DNA of 64,000 nt. Origin: an uncultured bacterium (GTDB lineage: Bacteria; Verrucomicrobiota; Lentisphaeria; Victivallales; Victivallaceae). Positions 16,187 to 24,895 of the stretch are shown here, in pieces (positions within the stretch are counted from its first letter, which is position 1; each line of letters starts with the position of its first letter). Location: positions 1 through 64,000 of the forward strand of contig URVC01000014.1 in assembly GCA_900551245.1 (NCBI GenBank). Direction: 5' to 3'. A model generated the notes under the pieces. The model saw only the letters and a program-made list of their open reading frames with translations. It was not told where the DNA came from and made no database searches. The position numbers were made by a program, and so were the translations under genes.

Positions 16187-17245
16187 ATGTTTTTTTTGAA
16201 AAATTTTTTCTGTGCCGCGGGTTTTCTGGTTTTTGCGGCGGGTTGTTCGACGCCGGAACCGGCGCTGCAGCGGTTCGATTCGTCGCGTCTGGCGCCGCCG
16301 GAAGTGGAGCGGGAACGGGCCGAACAGCTCAGCCGCAATCTGGCGCCCTGCCGCATCCGGGCCGCGGTGATGGCCGCCGACAAGTTCTACCGGGAGGACC
16401 TCACCGCGCCGGAAGAGTTTGTCGAACGGGTCCGGCTCTTCGGCTTCAACCGCATCTACCTGGTGCTGGAGGATGTTTCGGCGCTCGATGACCGGCTCCG
16501 CGGTTTCCTGCGGGCGGCGGGGAACGCGGGGCTCCCGGTCGAACCGGTGATCCGGCAGGTGGATTTCCTCTACTCCTTCCGCGGGAATGCGTTTCTCCGG
16601 GAGTTTCGCTCCGGGAGCGTCACGCTCTCGAAGATGGCGGAGGCGCTGGTCGAATTCAACCGCGAACAGCCGGACGGGGCGAAATTTGCCGGCGCAGTGG
16701 TGGAGATTTCACCGCATCTCTTTACGATCAACAACTTCCGTCGCCCGAAAAATCTTCTCTACGCCTGGAGCGAACAGACCTGGGGCCCGGGGATGGACAA
16801 CGACATGATGATGAAGGCAACCATCGCCGAACTCAAGGAGATCGCCGCGATTCTGACGCCGCTCCCGCTCACTGTGAGCGTGCCGGACTTCTACCATGAA
16901 CTGGCGCAGCAGAAGAAACTTACCGTGGGGGATGTCAACGACTTTCTGGCGGTGATGCCGCAGCATCCGGCCGTGCTGCTGCAGGACAGCGGCAACAAAC
17001 CGAGCGAGGCGCTCGAGATGGTCGAAAACGAGCTGGCCGCGGCCAAAGTGGCGGACAGTGTGGTGGTCGGCATCAACCTGGCGAATCACACTTCGGTGAC
17101 GGAGGGGGCCTTCCGCCGCCGGAACTGGCAGGATTTCAGCCGGGCGATGGGGTACCTGGTGAAAAAATGGAAGGAGTTCCCCGCGTTCGCCGGCGTGGCG
17201 ATCGGTCCGTTTCTGCGGCTGGAACTCATTCAGGAGGAGGAGTGA
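16187..17245 (+). CDS. Lipoprotein of unknown function
   Basis: A 352-residue precursor. I chose ATG 16187 because GGAG lies seven bases upstream and the sequence then gives a lipoprotein signal ending in AAGC (about residues 16-19); the frame is open from 16034. The mature part alternates short beta strands and helices (FGFNRIYLVLEDV, VVVGINLANH), which fits a TIM-barrel-like fold, but no family or catalytic motif was recognised. It ends three bases before nrdR and is probably in that operon. A weak TTGAAT-17-TACTTT promoter may lie near 16130-16160. Confidence 0.65.
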   Translation: MFFLKNFFCAAGFLVFAAGCSTPEPALQRFDSSRLAPPEVERERAEQLSRNLAPCRIRAAVMAADKFYREDLTAPEEFVERVRLFGFNRIYLVLEDVSALDDRLRGFLRAAGNAGLPVEPVIRQVDFLYSFRGNAFLREFRSGSVTLSKMAEALVEFNREQPDGAKFAGAVVEISPHLFTINNFRRPKNLLYAWSEQTWGPGMDNDMMMKATIAELKEIAAILTPLPLTVSVPDFYHELAQQKKLTVGDVNDFLAVMPQHPAVLLQDSGNKPSEALEMVENELAAAKVADSVVVGINLANHTSVTEGAFRRRNWQDFSRAMGYLVKKWKEFPAFAGVAIGPFLRLELIQEEE

Positions 17246-17248
17246 ACC

Positions 17249-17695
17249 ATGCGTTGTCCGAAGTGCGGCTGTCTCGATGACAAGGTGATTGATTCGCGGG
17301 TGGTGAGGGATGGCGCCGCTGTGCGCCGCCGCCGCGAGTGCCTCTCCTGCTCCTGTCGCTACACGACGATCGAGGGAATCATTCCGGAAGAGCTCAAGGT
17401 GATCAAGCGCAATTCGGTGCGGGAGGATTTCGACCGCGACAAACTGCGGCGCGGAATCGCCAACGCCTGCTACAAGCGGCCGGTCAGTCCGGATGAGATC
17501 GACCGGATTGTCGAGGATCTTTCCGCCTCGATTCTGCGGGATTTCGACAAGGAGGTGGCGAGTTCCGAGATCGGCACGCGGGTGATGAACCTTCTCCGCA
17601 GCGTCGATCAGGTCGCCTACGTCCGGTTCGCCTCGGTCTACCGGAAGTTCAAGGATGTCGAAGAGTTCATCGAAGAGATCCGCGCCCTCAAATGA
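17249..17695 (+). CDS. nrdR: Transcriptional repressor NrdR
   Basis: A 148-residue protein of normal NrdR length. An N-terminal zinc ribbon (MRCPKCGC, later CLSCSC) with VIDSR and RRRREC is followed by an ATP-cone domain (residues about 48-138) with KRNSVREDFDRDKL and DQVAYVRFASVYR. NrdR binds NrdR boxes and represses ribonucleotide reductase genes when dATP is high. No nrd gene lies in the window. It follows the lipoprotein gene by three bases and precedes rlmI by 19 bases. Confidence 0.96.
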   Translation: MRCPKCGCLDDKVIDSRVVRDGAAVRRRRECLSCSCRYTTIEGIIPEELKVIKRNSVREDFDRDKLRRGIANACYKRPVSPDEIDRIVEDLSASILRDFDKEVASSEIGTRVMNLLRSVDQVAYVRFASVYRKFKDVEEFIEEIRALK

Positions 17696-17714
17696 CGCGG
17701 ATGGAGGTTGTGTT

Positions 17715-18908
17715 GTGAGTGAATCTGTTTTGAAACTTCATCCGGGGCGCGAGAAGTCGCTGCGCCGCCGCCATGCCTGGATCTTTTCCGGCGCCGTCGC
17801 CGAACTCTCCGGGAATCCCGTTCCCGGGGAAACCGTCACCGTCGTCGACAGCAGCGGCCGTTTTCTTGCCCGCGCCGCCTGGTCGCCCGATTCGCAGCTG
17901 GTCGCGCGGGTCTGGAGCTTCGATGAGAACGAAGCGGTCGACGACGCCTTTTTCGCGCGGAAGATCCGCCGGGCGATTGAATTCCGCCGGTTTCTCGGCT
18001 ATGACGATCCCGAAGGGGGGTGCCGCCTGATCTTCTCGGAGGCGGACGAGCTGCCGGGGCTGGTGGTGGACCGCTACGGGGAGTTTCTGGTGATGCAGGT
18101 GCTGAGCGCCGGCGTGGAGTTCCACCGCGACCGGATTGTACGGCTGCTGGCGGAGACCACCGGCGCGCGGGGGATCTTCGAGCGTTCCGACGTCGGCATC
18201 CGCGCCCGCGAGGGGCTCGCCGGCCGGACCGGGCTGCTCTACGGGGAACAGCCGCCCAACCCGGTCATCATCCGGGAGAACGGCGCCCGGTATGCGGTGG
18301 ACATCCGCCACGGGCAGAAGAGCGGATTCTACTTCGACCAGCGGCTTTCGCGCGAAGTGGTTGCGCAGTTCGCCGCCGGGCGGAGCGTGTTGAACGCCTT
18401 CTCCTACACCGGAGCGTTCGCGGTGACGGCGCTGCTGGCCGGGGCGGAACATGTGATCAACGTGGATTCTTCGGCCCCCGCCCTGCGGCAGGCGGCCCAC
18501 AATCTTGAGATGAACCACATTGCGCCGGACCGGTTCGAGAACCTCACCGCCGACGTCTTCGAAACGTTGCGGAAATTCTCCGCCGAAGGGCGCCGGTTCG
18601 ACATGGTGATTCTCGACCCGCCGAAATTCATCGAGTCGAAGCGGGTGCTGATGCAGGGGAGCCGCGCCTATCAGGACATCGCCCGGCTCGGATTCCGGTT
18701 GCTCAATCCCGGCGGACTGCTGGTGAACTTCTCCTGTTCCGGGCTGATGACGCCGGAGCTTTTCCAGAAGATCACCGCCGATGCGGCGGTGGAGGCAGGG
18801 GTGCACGGCGTCATCTGCCGCCGCCTCGAGCAGAGCCCGGACCATCCGGTGTCGCTCGCCGTTCCGGAGGGATTCTATCTGAAGGGACTGGTCACCCGGA
18901 TCGACTGA
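17715..18908 (+). CDS. rlmI: RlmI-like 23S rRNA (cytosine-C5) methyltransferase
   Basis: A 397-residue enzyme of the RlmI/COG1092 family. An N-terminal PUA-like domain (KSLRRRHAWIFSGAV) is followed by a central domain with QKSGFYFDQR. The SAM-dependent Rossmann domain has VLNAFSYTGAFAV and the catalytic-type DPPKF. It methylates a 23S rRNA cytosine in E. coli (position 1962). I chose GTG 17715 because GGAGG lies seven bases upstream. It is the last gene of a lipoprotein-nrdR-rlmI transcript and ends at a bidirectional terminator. Confidence 0.92.
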   Translation: MSESVLKLHPGREKSLRRRHAWIFSGAVAELSGNPVPGETVTVVDSSGRFLARAAWSPDSQLVARVWSFDENEAVDDAFFARKIRRAIEFRRFLGYDDPEGGCRLIFSEADELPGLVVDRYGEFLVMQVLSAGVEFHRDRIVRLLAETTGARGIFERSDVGIRAREGLAGRTGLLYGEQPPNPVIIRENGARYAVDIRHGQKSGFYFDQRLSREVVAQFAAGRSVLNAFSYTGAFAVTALLAGAEHVINVDSSAPALRQAAHNLEMNHIAPDRFENLTADVFETLRKFSAEGRRFDMVILDPPKFIESKRVLMQGSRAYQDIARLGFRLLNPGGLLVNFSCSGLMTPELFQKITADAAVEAGVHGVICRRLEQSPDHPVSLAVPEGFYLKGLVTRID

Positions 18909-18925
18909 GAAGATACGGCACCATG

Positions 18926-18966
18926 AAAAAAACCTCCCGGAACCGGAGCGGTTGCGGGAGGTTTTT
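18926..18966. terminator. Bidirectional terminator between rlmI and ahpC
   Basis: AACCTCCCG (18931-18939) pairs with CGGGAGGTT (18955-18963), flanked by A6 and T5. It terminates the convergent rlmI and ahpC transcripts. Confidence 0.88.
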
Positions 18967-18983
18967 CTTGGGTATGCGGGAAA

Positions 18984-19571
18984 TTACTTCTCGTGTTTGG
19001 CGAGGTAATCGGCGACGCCGACCGCGGTGGGTTTCAGCCCTTCGGAGCCGTCCTGCCAGTTGGCCGGGCAGACTTCGCCGTACTTTTCGGTGAACTGCAG
19101 CGCCTTGACCACGCGGAGCACCTCTTCGACGTTGCGGCCGAGCGGCAGGTCGTTGACGGTCTCATGCCGCACGACGCCCTCGCGGTCGATCAGGAAGAGG
19201 CCGCGGAGCGCGACCGAGTTGTTGAGCAAAATGCCGTAGCTGCGGCTGATCTCCTTGGTGAAGTCCGACACCATCGGGTAGCGGAGCTTGCCGACGCCGC
19301 CCTTGCTGCGTTCGGTGGTCTTCCAGGCGTAGTGGCTGTACTCGGAGTCGACCGAGACCGACACGAGTTCGGTGTTCAGCGCACGGAACTTCTCGATGGA
19401 GTTGTCGAATGCGACAAGCTCGGTCGGGCAGACGAACGTGAAGTCCATCGGGTAGAAGAAGAGGACGACATATTTGCCCCGGAGACTGGAAAGGGTAAAA
19501 TCCTCGATGCAGTTATCCGGCATGACAGCCTTGGCGGTAAAATCCGGTGCAAGTGTTGCGACAAGTGACAT
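18984..19571 (-). CDS. ahpC: 2-Cys peroxiredoxin (AhpC/Prx1 type)
   Basis: A 195-residue thiol peroxidase that reduces hydrogen peroxide and organic peroxides. The peroxidatic Cys48 lies in DFTFVCPTE and the resolving Cys168 in GEVCPANW, as in typical Prx1-class enzymes. Residues MVSDFTKEISRSYGIL follow the active-site arginine region. I chose the ATG at 19571 because AAGGAG lies nine bases before it; the upstream open frame is not conserved. It has its own promoter and a terminator. No ahpF or thioredoxin reductase gene is nearby. Confidence 0.95.
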   Translation of the reverse strand: MSLVATLAPDFTAKAVMPDNCIEDFTLSSLRGKYVVLFFYPMDFTFVCPTELVAFDNSIEKFRALNTELVSVSVDSEYSHYAWKTTERSKGGVGKLRYPMVSDFTKEISRSYGILLNNSVALRGLFLIDREGVVRHETVNDLPLGRNVEEVLRVVKALQFTEKYGEVCPANWQDGSEGLKPTAVGVADYLAKHEK

Positions 19572-19627
19572 GATTGCTTTCTCCTTACTGTTATTGCAGG
19601 CGGTACTCCCCCGCTGCTGCATTTCTG

Positions 19628-19657
19628 ATAATAGATACTCTTTTTGAAAAAAGTCAA
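19628..19657 (-). promoter_or_regulatory. Promoter of ahpC
   Basis: Minus strand TTGACT (19652-19657), an 18-bp A/T-rich spacer and TATTAT (19628-19633). It is back to back with the plus-strand promoter at 19688-19716, so the 31-bp gap could host a shared regulator. Confidence 0.65.
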
Positions 19658-19687
19658 GGTTAGTCCGATCGAATTTTGCATTCCCGA

Positions 19688-19716
19688 TTGACAAAGCGGC
19701 GGAAAAGCCGTATACT
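19688..19716 (+). promoter_or_regulatory. Promoter of the second trypsin-like protease gene
   Basis: TTGACA (19688-19693), a 17-bp spacer and TATACT (19711-19716). The -35 box is consensus. The start codon at 19757 is 40 bases downstream, with GGAGG at 19743-19747. Confidence 0.75.
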
Positions 19717-19756
19717 ATGCCGGAAATATCGTCTCGGTAACTGGAGGAATGCAGGA

Positions 19757-20767
19757 ATGTGGTTTTTGCGATACGCGGCGGCCGTTGCAGCGTGGGCCGT
19801 CTGGGGAGTATGGGCGGCGCCGGAGCTGGCGGTGGAGGGGGGATGCCTCACCGGCCGGGGTGCGGTATTCCGGGCGGAAGATGCGACGCTGGTCGCCACC
19901 GCCGCCCACGTGCTGCTGGAGAATCCGGACCTGATGTTGCGGGATGAATCCGGCCACGCCTTTCCCATCCGGGTGCTGGAGTTCGCCCCCGACCGGGATC
20001 TTGTGCTGCTGGAGGCGGATCTGCCGGAAAAATACCGGCAATATGACGGAAAAACGACGGCGGTTGCTCCGGGGGATTCTCTCCGGTACGGAACTCGTTC
20101 CGGCCGTTGCGAAAGCGTCGAACCGACCCGGCTGATCTGCCGCGGAATTCCGGTGAAACGGGGGGATTCCGGCGGGGCGGTGACCGGTCGTGACGGGCGG
20201 CTGACCGCCGTGGTCCGCGGCATTCTCGCCGGCTCTCCGGAGATGACCGAAGCGGTCCGGGTGGACAACTACCAACGCAGTTCGCGGGAGAGGATCGGCA
20301 TCGCCCGGTTTTCCGAGTGGCAGCGCGGCTATCTGGAACTCAAACAGTGGAACTCCCGTCTGGTGGATGCGGTCAAACAGCTCTCCGGCAAACCGCTGCG
20401 ACGGCGCGGCGCGGAGCTGTTGCGGGAACTGCCGGAGACGGCTCCGGTCGGCGTGGAGGCGCTCGACCGGCTCCGCAACCGCGAAGCGTTCCGGGCCTGC
20501 CGTGCCGCCGCCTGGCTCGGCTTGTCGCCGCGCGGCGAAGAGCTGGAAGTCTGGGAGCCGTTCTCCGTCGAGGCCTGGGCCGCTCTGGTGGAAAACGGCG
20601 GCGCGCCGGAGATTGAGCGCAGCGGTTCGAACTGGGGAATCCGCGGCTGGCGGGAGGAGTCCGGGCGCATGCGCTGGGCGCTCTTCTGCGCCGAGGGGCT
20701 GTTCGCCGGCAAGATTCTCGTCTCCCCCGGGCGCCGGACGCCGGAGGCGAAACGGAACCGGCCGTAA
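19757..20767 (+). CDS. Secreted trypsin-like serine protease, short form
   Basis: A 336-residue protein with an N-terminal signal (residues 1-21, ending AWAVWGVWAAP). The first half is a compact trypsin-like domain with His51 in TAAHVL, Asp81 in DRDLVLLE and Ser138 in RGDSGGAV, so all three catalytic residues appear present. The C-terminal 170 residues are not recognisable and contain no PDZ motif. It differs strongly from the Deg-like protease at 13496. The gene stands alone behind a consensus promoter, opposite ahpC. The catalytic assignment is by motif only. Confidence 0.75.
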   Translation: MWFLRYAAAVAAWAVWGVWAAPELAVEGGCLTGRGAVFRAEDATLVATAAHVLLENPDLMLRDESGHAFPIRVLEFAPDRDLVLLEADLPEKYRQYDGKTTAVAPGDSLRYGTRSGRCESVEPTRLICRGIPVKRGDSGGAVTGRDGRLTAVVRGILAGSPEMTEAVRVDNYQRSSRERIGIARFSEWQRGYLELKQWNSRLVDAVKQLSGKPLRRRGAELLRELPETAPVGVEALDRLRNREAFRACRAAAWLGLSPRGEELEVWEPFSVEAWAALVENGGAPEIERSGSNWGIRGWREESGRMRWALFCAEGLFAGKILVSPGRRTPEAKRNRP

Positions 20768-20771
20768 CGCG

Positions 20772-22163
20772 TCATTTTTCCGTTATTTTTCCGTCATTTC
20801 CCTTTTTTCTGCTCAGAAAGTGGCGGATTGCCGGAAATGCCAATGCGGCGGCGACCGCCATCGCCGGCAGGGCCGGCAGCTGGTAGCGCGGCACGGTCAC
20901 CGGGCCGGGGAGGAAAAAGTAGTATTCGACGAAGGCGAGAAAGACCAGCAGCGAAAACCAGCGCCTCTTCCAGTTCCACACCGCGATGCCGAGCCAGACC
21001 GCCGTTCCCAGATAGAGCGCCATCGTCAGCGCCAGCAGGGGCAGCAGCAGCAAAGGCAGCCAGAGACGGCCGTCGAAATAGTGGTTGACGGCGGCGAAGA
21101 GTCCCTGCTTCTGGAGCACGTTCATCGTGCCGCGGTCCGACCGGGTCGCGCCGAGCAGTTCGAAGAATCCCGGGGCGTCGGGCAGCAGGATGTGCGGCCG
21201 GAAGTGCTGCGGCAGCCAGGCGAGGGGGTGGGCGAAAATCAGCGCTTTGAACTGTTTCAGCCGGTAGTCCACCCGGCTCGCCTCGTCCGGAAATCTTTCG
21301 TGGTCGGCGAAGCGCTGCTCCAGTTCGGCGAGGATCTTCGCCTTTTCGAATTCGTAGGAGGTGCCGTTGACCTTCGCCAGCAGCATCGCCCCGTTCTGAT
21401 GGAGCATCGCCCCGGTGTTGGTGTCGATGCAGAATCCGGCGCCGAGCCGGGCGTTGCGCCACATCCACGGCGTCAGAACCGCGGCGAAGAGCAGTGCCGC
21501 CGCCGCGCCGGTCCACAGCTTCTGCCGCCATCCGGGCGCCGGGGCGGTGAAGAGCAGCACCAGCGCCGGGAGAATCCACACCGAATTGATCGGCCGGATC
21601 AGCGCGCCGAGCGCGGCGAAGAGGATGCACCAGAGGAAATCAGCCACCCGGCCGCGCCGCAGAAAGCGGATGAAGCAGTAGAACTGCACTGCCGCGGTGA
21701 ACGCCAGCAGAGTGTCGGAGAGCAGCATCGGCGCCTGCGCCATCATCGTGAGGTTGAAGAGCACCAGACCGGCGGCGATCTCCCCGGTGCGTCTGCTGCC
21801 GAGTTCGCACCCGGCCAGCCAGATTGGAATCGCCGCCGCCGTGCTGATGAGAATGAGCACCACGGCCAGCGCGCCGTTGTTCCCGAGGCCGAAGAGCCGG
21901 TAGCAGAGGGCCGCCAGAACCGGGAAGCCGGGGGCGCGGACCGCGGAGGGCTCTCCGCCGGGCGCGTCGAGAAAGCGGCCCGATTCGGCCAGCGCCAGCG
22001 CCGGACCGAGGTAGCCGGAGCTGTCCGGGCGGGAGAAGCGTTCGGTCGGATCCGTCAGCAGACCGGGCAGGGCGAGGCAGAGCCGTGCCGCCAGCCCGGC
22101 GGCAAGAAGCAGCAGGAGAATCCGGTTCTCCCGCAGAAATCGATGGATCTTTTCAAAATTCAT
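20772..22163 (-). CDS. Membrane glycosyltransferase-like protein (GT39/ArnT-like)
   Basis: A 463-residue protein with roughly ten hydrophobic segments. An early luminal loop holds the acidic DSSGYLGPALALAESG, followed by RAPGFPVLAALCYRLFG. This pattern is typical of dolichyl/undecaprenyl-phosphate-sugar-dependent GT39/GT83-type transferases (RPPGxP loop after an acidic first loop). It would transfer a sugar from a lipid carrier to an envelope substrate. It is the last gene of the GH130-PPK2-TPR operon, 52 bases after the previous stop. Confidence 0.78.
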   Translation of the reverse strand: MNFEKIHRFLRENRILLLLLAAGLAARLCLALPGLLTDPTERFSRPDSSGYLGPALALAESGRFLDAPGGEPSAVRAPGFPVLAALCYRLFGLGNNGALAVVLILISTAAAIPIWLAGCELGSRRTGEIAAGLVLFNLTMMAQAPMLLSDTLLAFTAAVQFYCFIRFLRRGRVADFLWCILFAALGALIRPINSVWILPALVLLFTAPAPGWRQKLWTGAAAALLFAAVLTPWMWRNARLGAGFCIDTNTGAMLHQNGAMLLAKVNGTSYEFEKAKILAELEQRFADHERFPDEASRVDYRLKQFKALIFAHPLAWLPQHFRPHILLPDAPGFFELLGATRSDRGTMNVLQKQGLFAAVNHYFDGRLWLPLLLLPLLALTMALYLGTAVWLGIAVWNWKRRWFSLLVFLAFVEYYFFLPGPVTVPRYQLPALPAMAVAAALAFPAIRHFLSRKKGNDGKITEK

Positions 22164-22215
22164 GCCTACAAGGTACTCCCTTTCCGGAAAAAGTCAAGCC
22201 GGGAAGAGTGTTCCA

Positions 22216-24000
22216 TCAACGGCCGGTGCGGTTCTGCCGCAGTTCGTCGAGCGCGGCCCGGATTTCCGGGTCGTCGGGACGGTATTTTGCCGCTTCGGAG
22301 AGATGTTCCTGCGCGATGTCCGGTCTGCCGGAATATCCGGCGGCAAGACCGAGATGCTTTCGGTTCAGCCCGGTATCTGTCGCGTAATATTCGGCGATTG
22401 CGCGATGCAGTTCCGCCGCTCCGGCCGAGTTGCCATTGCGGAGCGTGATGTCGATTCCCGCCAGAAAGAGCAGAAGGAGCGCGTCTTTCCGTACGCCGCG
22501 CAGGTGGACGAGGACGCGGGAATTGAGGGCGGCTCCCAGCTCCTGCGCCGCTTCATTCCAGTTGCCGGAACGGTGCAGAATCAGGCCGCGGAGAAAGTGC
22601 AGATACAGTTCGATATCCCGGGAATCGGCGTCGCTCATGCCGGAGAAGGGGCCGATTTTCGGGAGCAGTTCCTGCGCCTTTGCTGAATTGCCCCGGAGAA
22701 TCTCCTGCAGGGCGACGGTCGAACCGATGCGATAGTTGATCCGTCCGCCGGTCGTCGCGCGCAGAAAGAGTGTTTCGCCGCTGCGGTAGACCGGCAGATA
22801 GAGCAGTGTGCCGAGCGCCAGCACCGCCGGATAGAGCCAGATCAGGCGGCGGAGCCGGAGCGGGAGCTCCCCGGCATTCCGCTGAACGATCAGAATGACG
22901 CCGAGGAGCAGAAACGGGGTGGGCAGATAGCTGTTCCGGTCCGCGAAGGTGGTGTTGCCGTAGACGAGAAAACCGGCCGCCGGCGCCAGCAGTGCACCCC
23001 AGATCAGCAGGGCGGGGAGCGCCTGATACCAGAACTGCCGCGGATCTCTCTTCCAGAGAAACCGGAGCGCCGCGGCGACCGCGACCGCCGTGCCGACGGT
23101 CATGACCCAGCAGGCCGGCACCGCCCGGAAGGTGGGGTAGACCGGATTCAGATCGAGCGGGAAGAAACTTTTCCAGAAGTAAAGCGCCCCGTTGGAGCAC
23201 CCCCGCAACAGCGTGAACCAAACCGGATCCTCCCGGAGGTACTCCCAGAGCTGGCGGTCGTCCGGCTGGCTGCCGCTGGTGAAATAGAGCAGAACCGCCG
23301 GAAGCGCGAGGGCGCCGAACCGGGCGAAATTCCGCCACTGCGCCGCCGGGCTCCGCCGCATGACCAGCAGAAGGGCCAGCACCGGCAGAAAGGCGGCTCC
23401 GGTCGGCTTGCTGAAGATGCTGAAGCTCCCCAGCAGCAGTCCGGCGGCCAGCAGCAACGTTTTGCCGGTGCGGAGGCCGCGGAGCGCCCCCCACAGTCCG
23501 CCGAGGAAACAGGCTCCCAGCAGAACATCCTTGCGTTCGGCAAGCCAGGCCACCGACTCCACCCGCTGCGGGGAGATCGCCCACAGCAGGGTGCAGAAGA
23601 GCGCCGGGCCGCGCCGCAGCCCCAGTTCGCGCCCGATGCCGTACAGGGCGAGCGTTCCGGCCAGGTGAAGGAACAGGTTGGAGAGGTGGTATCCGGAATC
23701 GGTGCCGTTCCACAGCAACTGATCCAGCATGAAGCTCAGCGAAACCAGCGGCGTGAAGAGCTTGAGCACCGGTTCGGTGAGGTTCCGCGCCAGATTCTCA
23801 CTGCTCCAGGCGAGATGGTCGTGCAGATAGGCGTGGTCGTCGATCGGCAGTTGTCCGAAACCGGCGACGGAGGCGAACACCGCCGCCGTCACCGCCGCGG
23901 CCAGCAACGGAAATCCGGCGGTTGGAATCCGCCGCCGGAACGGACGGGGAAGTTGCGAAGCGAGAGGGGATTCCGGTCGATCCCCTCCGTCGCAGTTCAT
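22216..24000 (-). CDS. Multi-pass membrane protein with C-terminal TPR-like repeats (TMTC-like)
   Basis: A 594-residue protein. After a polar N-terminus, about ten to eleven hydrophobic segments span residues 30-420. The first loop has FGQLPIDDHAYL and a later loop SPQRVESVAWLAERKDVL, which is very like the HPxxVESVAWxxERKDVL loop of TMTC-type O-mannosyltransferases. Residues 450-594 form helical TPR-like repeats (AAKYRPDDPEIRAALDEL). I chose ATG 24000, which overlaps the PPK2 stop as ATGA. A role in protein or glycan glycosylation is likely but unproven. Confidence 0.78.
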   Translation of the reverse strand: MNCDGGDRPESPLASQLPRPFRRRIPTAGFPLLAAAVTAAVFASVAGFGQLPIDDHAYLHDHLAWSSENLARNLTEPVLKLFTPLVSLSFMLDQLLWNGTDSGYHLSNLFLHLAGTLALYGIGRELGLRRGPALFCTLLWAISPQRVESVAWLAERKDVLLGACFLGGLWGALRGLRTGKTLLLAAGLLLGSFSIFSKPTGAAFLPVLALLLVMRRSPAAQWRNFARFGALALPAVLLYFTSGSQPDDRQLWEYLREDPVWFTLLRGCSNGALYFWKSFFPLDLNPVYPTFRAVPACWVMTVGTAVAVAAALRFLWKRDPRQFWYQALPALLIWGALLAPAAGFLVYGNTTFADRNSYLPTPFLLLGVILIVQRNAGELPLRLRRLIWLYPAVLALGTLLYLPVYRSGETLFLRATTGGRINYRIGSTVALQEILRGNSAKAQELLPKIGPFSGMSDADSRDIELYLHFLRGLILHRSGNWNEAAQELGAALNSRVLVHLRGVRKDALLLLFLAGIDITLRNGNSAGAAELHRAIAEYYATDTGLNRKHLGLAAGYSGRPDIAQEHLSEAAKYRPDDPEIRAALDELRQNRTGR

Positions 24001-24881
24001 TTGCCGGTCCCTTTGAATTTCCGCCGGATGGAGTTTTTCTCCTGCCGCTGGCGGGCCAGTTCGATGGCGGCCAGCCGCCGGGTCTCCTGCAGGTCCACCG
24101 ACGGTGCCGGGAGCTCGATCTTCATCGATTCGAGCGTTTCGAGCAGGATCTGCGAAACCACCAGGTTGCGGAACCATTTGGTGTTGCCGGGCACGACGAA
24201 CCAGGGGGCCTGTTTGGTCGAACAGCGGCTCAGCGCCACCTCGAACGCCTCGATGTAGTCATCCCAGAACTGCCGCTCGTGGTAGTCGTTGCTGGAGATC
24301 TTCCAGTGCTTCTCCGGCCGTTTCAACCGCCGGACGAAGCGCCGGAGCTGTTCATCCTTGTCGATGTGCAGATAGAACTTGACGATCCGGGTGCGGTTGT
24401 GCACGAGCAGATCCTCGAAGTTGTTGATCGCCTTGTAGCGGTAGTCCAGCTCTTCGGCGGAGGCGAATTTGTGCACCCGCTCCACCAGCACCGCCTCGTA
24501 GTAGGAGCGGTTGAAGATGACCACCTCCCCGCGGCGCGGCACCACCGGATGGGCGCGCCAGAGGAAGTCGTGCGCCTGCTCCAGCGCGGTCGGCGTCTTG
24601 AAGGACTGCACCCGGCATCCCTGCGGATTCATCGCCGAAAAGACGTTGTTGATCGTGCCGTCCTTGCCGCCGGCGTCCAGCGCCTGCAGCACGATGAGCA
24701 GCGACTGCTTGCCTTCGGAATAGAGGTCGGTCTGGAGGCGGGCGATCCGGTGGTTGTTCTTTTCGAGCAGCGCCAGACCGGCCGCCTTGTCCTTGAACTC
24801 CAGCGTGTCGTCGGGGTCGAACTTCGACAGATCGACTTTCGTCCCCTCGCGGATGATGTACTTCTCGTAGAAGCGCTCCAT
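23997..24881 (-). CDS. ppk2: Polyphosphate kinase 2 family protein
   Basis: A 294-residue PPK2-type kinase. Walker A-like DAGGKDGT is followed by VFSAMNPQG, Walker B-like VIFNRSYYE and the lid segment with DEQLRRFVRRL. PPK2 enzymes move phosphate between polyphosphate and nucleotides; this size matches the single-domain class that phosphorylates ADP or AMP. I chose ATG 24881; a TTG at 24899 that overlaps the GH130 stop is the alternative. Its stop overlaps the next start, so it sits in the middle of a coupled operon with a GH130 phosphorylase. Confidence 0.93.
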   Translation of the reverse strand: MERFYEKYIIREGTKVDLSKFDPDDTLEFKDKAAGLALLEKNNHRIARLQTDLYSEGKQSLLIVLQALDAGGKDGTINNVFSAMNPQGCRVQSFKTPTALEQAHDFLWRAHPVVPRRGEVVIFNRSYYEAVLVERVHKFASAEELDYRYKAINNFEDLLVHNRTRIVKFYLHIDKDEQLRRFVRRLKRPEKHWKISSNDYHERQFWDDYIEAFEVALSRCSTKQAPWFVVPGNTKWFRNLVVSQILLETLESMKIELPAPSVDLQETRRLAAIELARQRQEKNSIRRKFKGTGK

Positions 24882-24895
24882 GATTCTGCCCCGGT

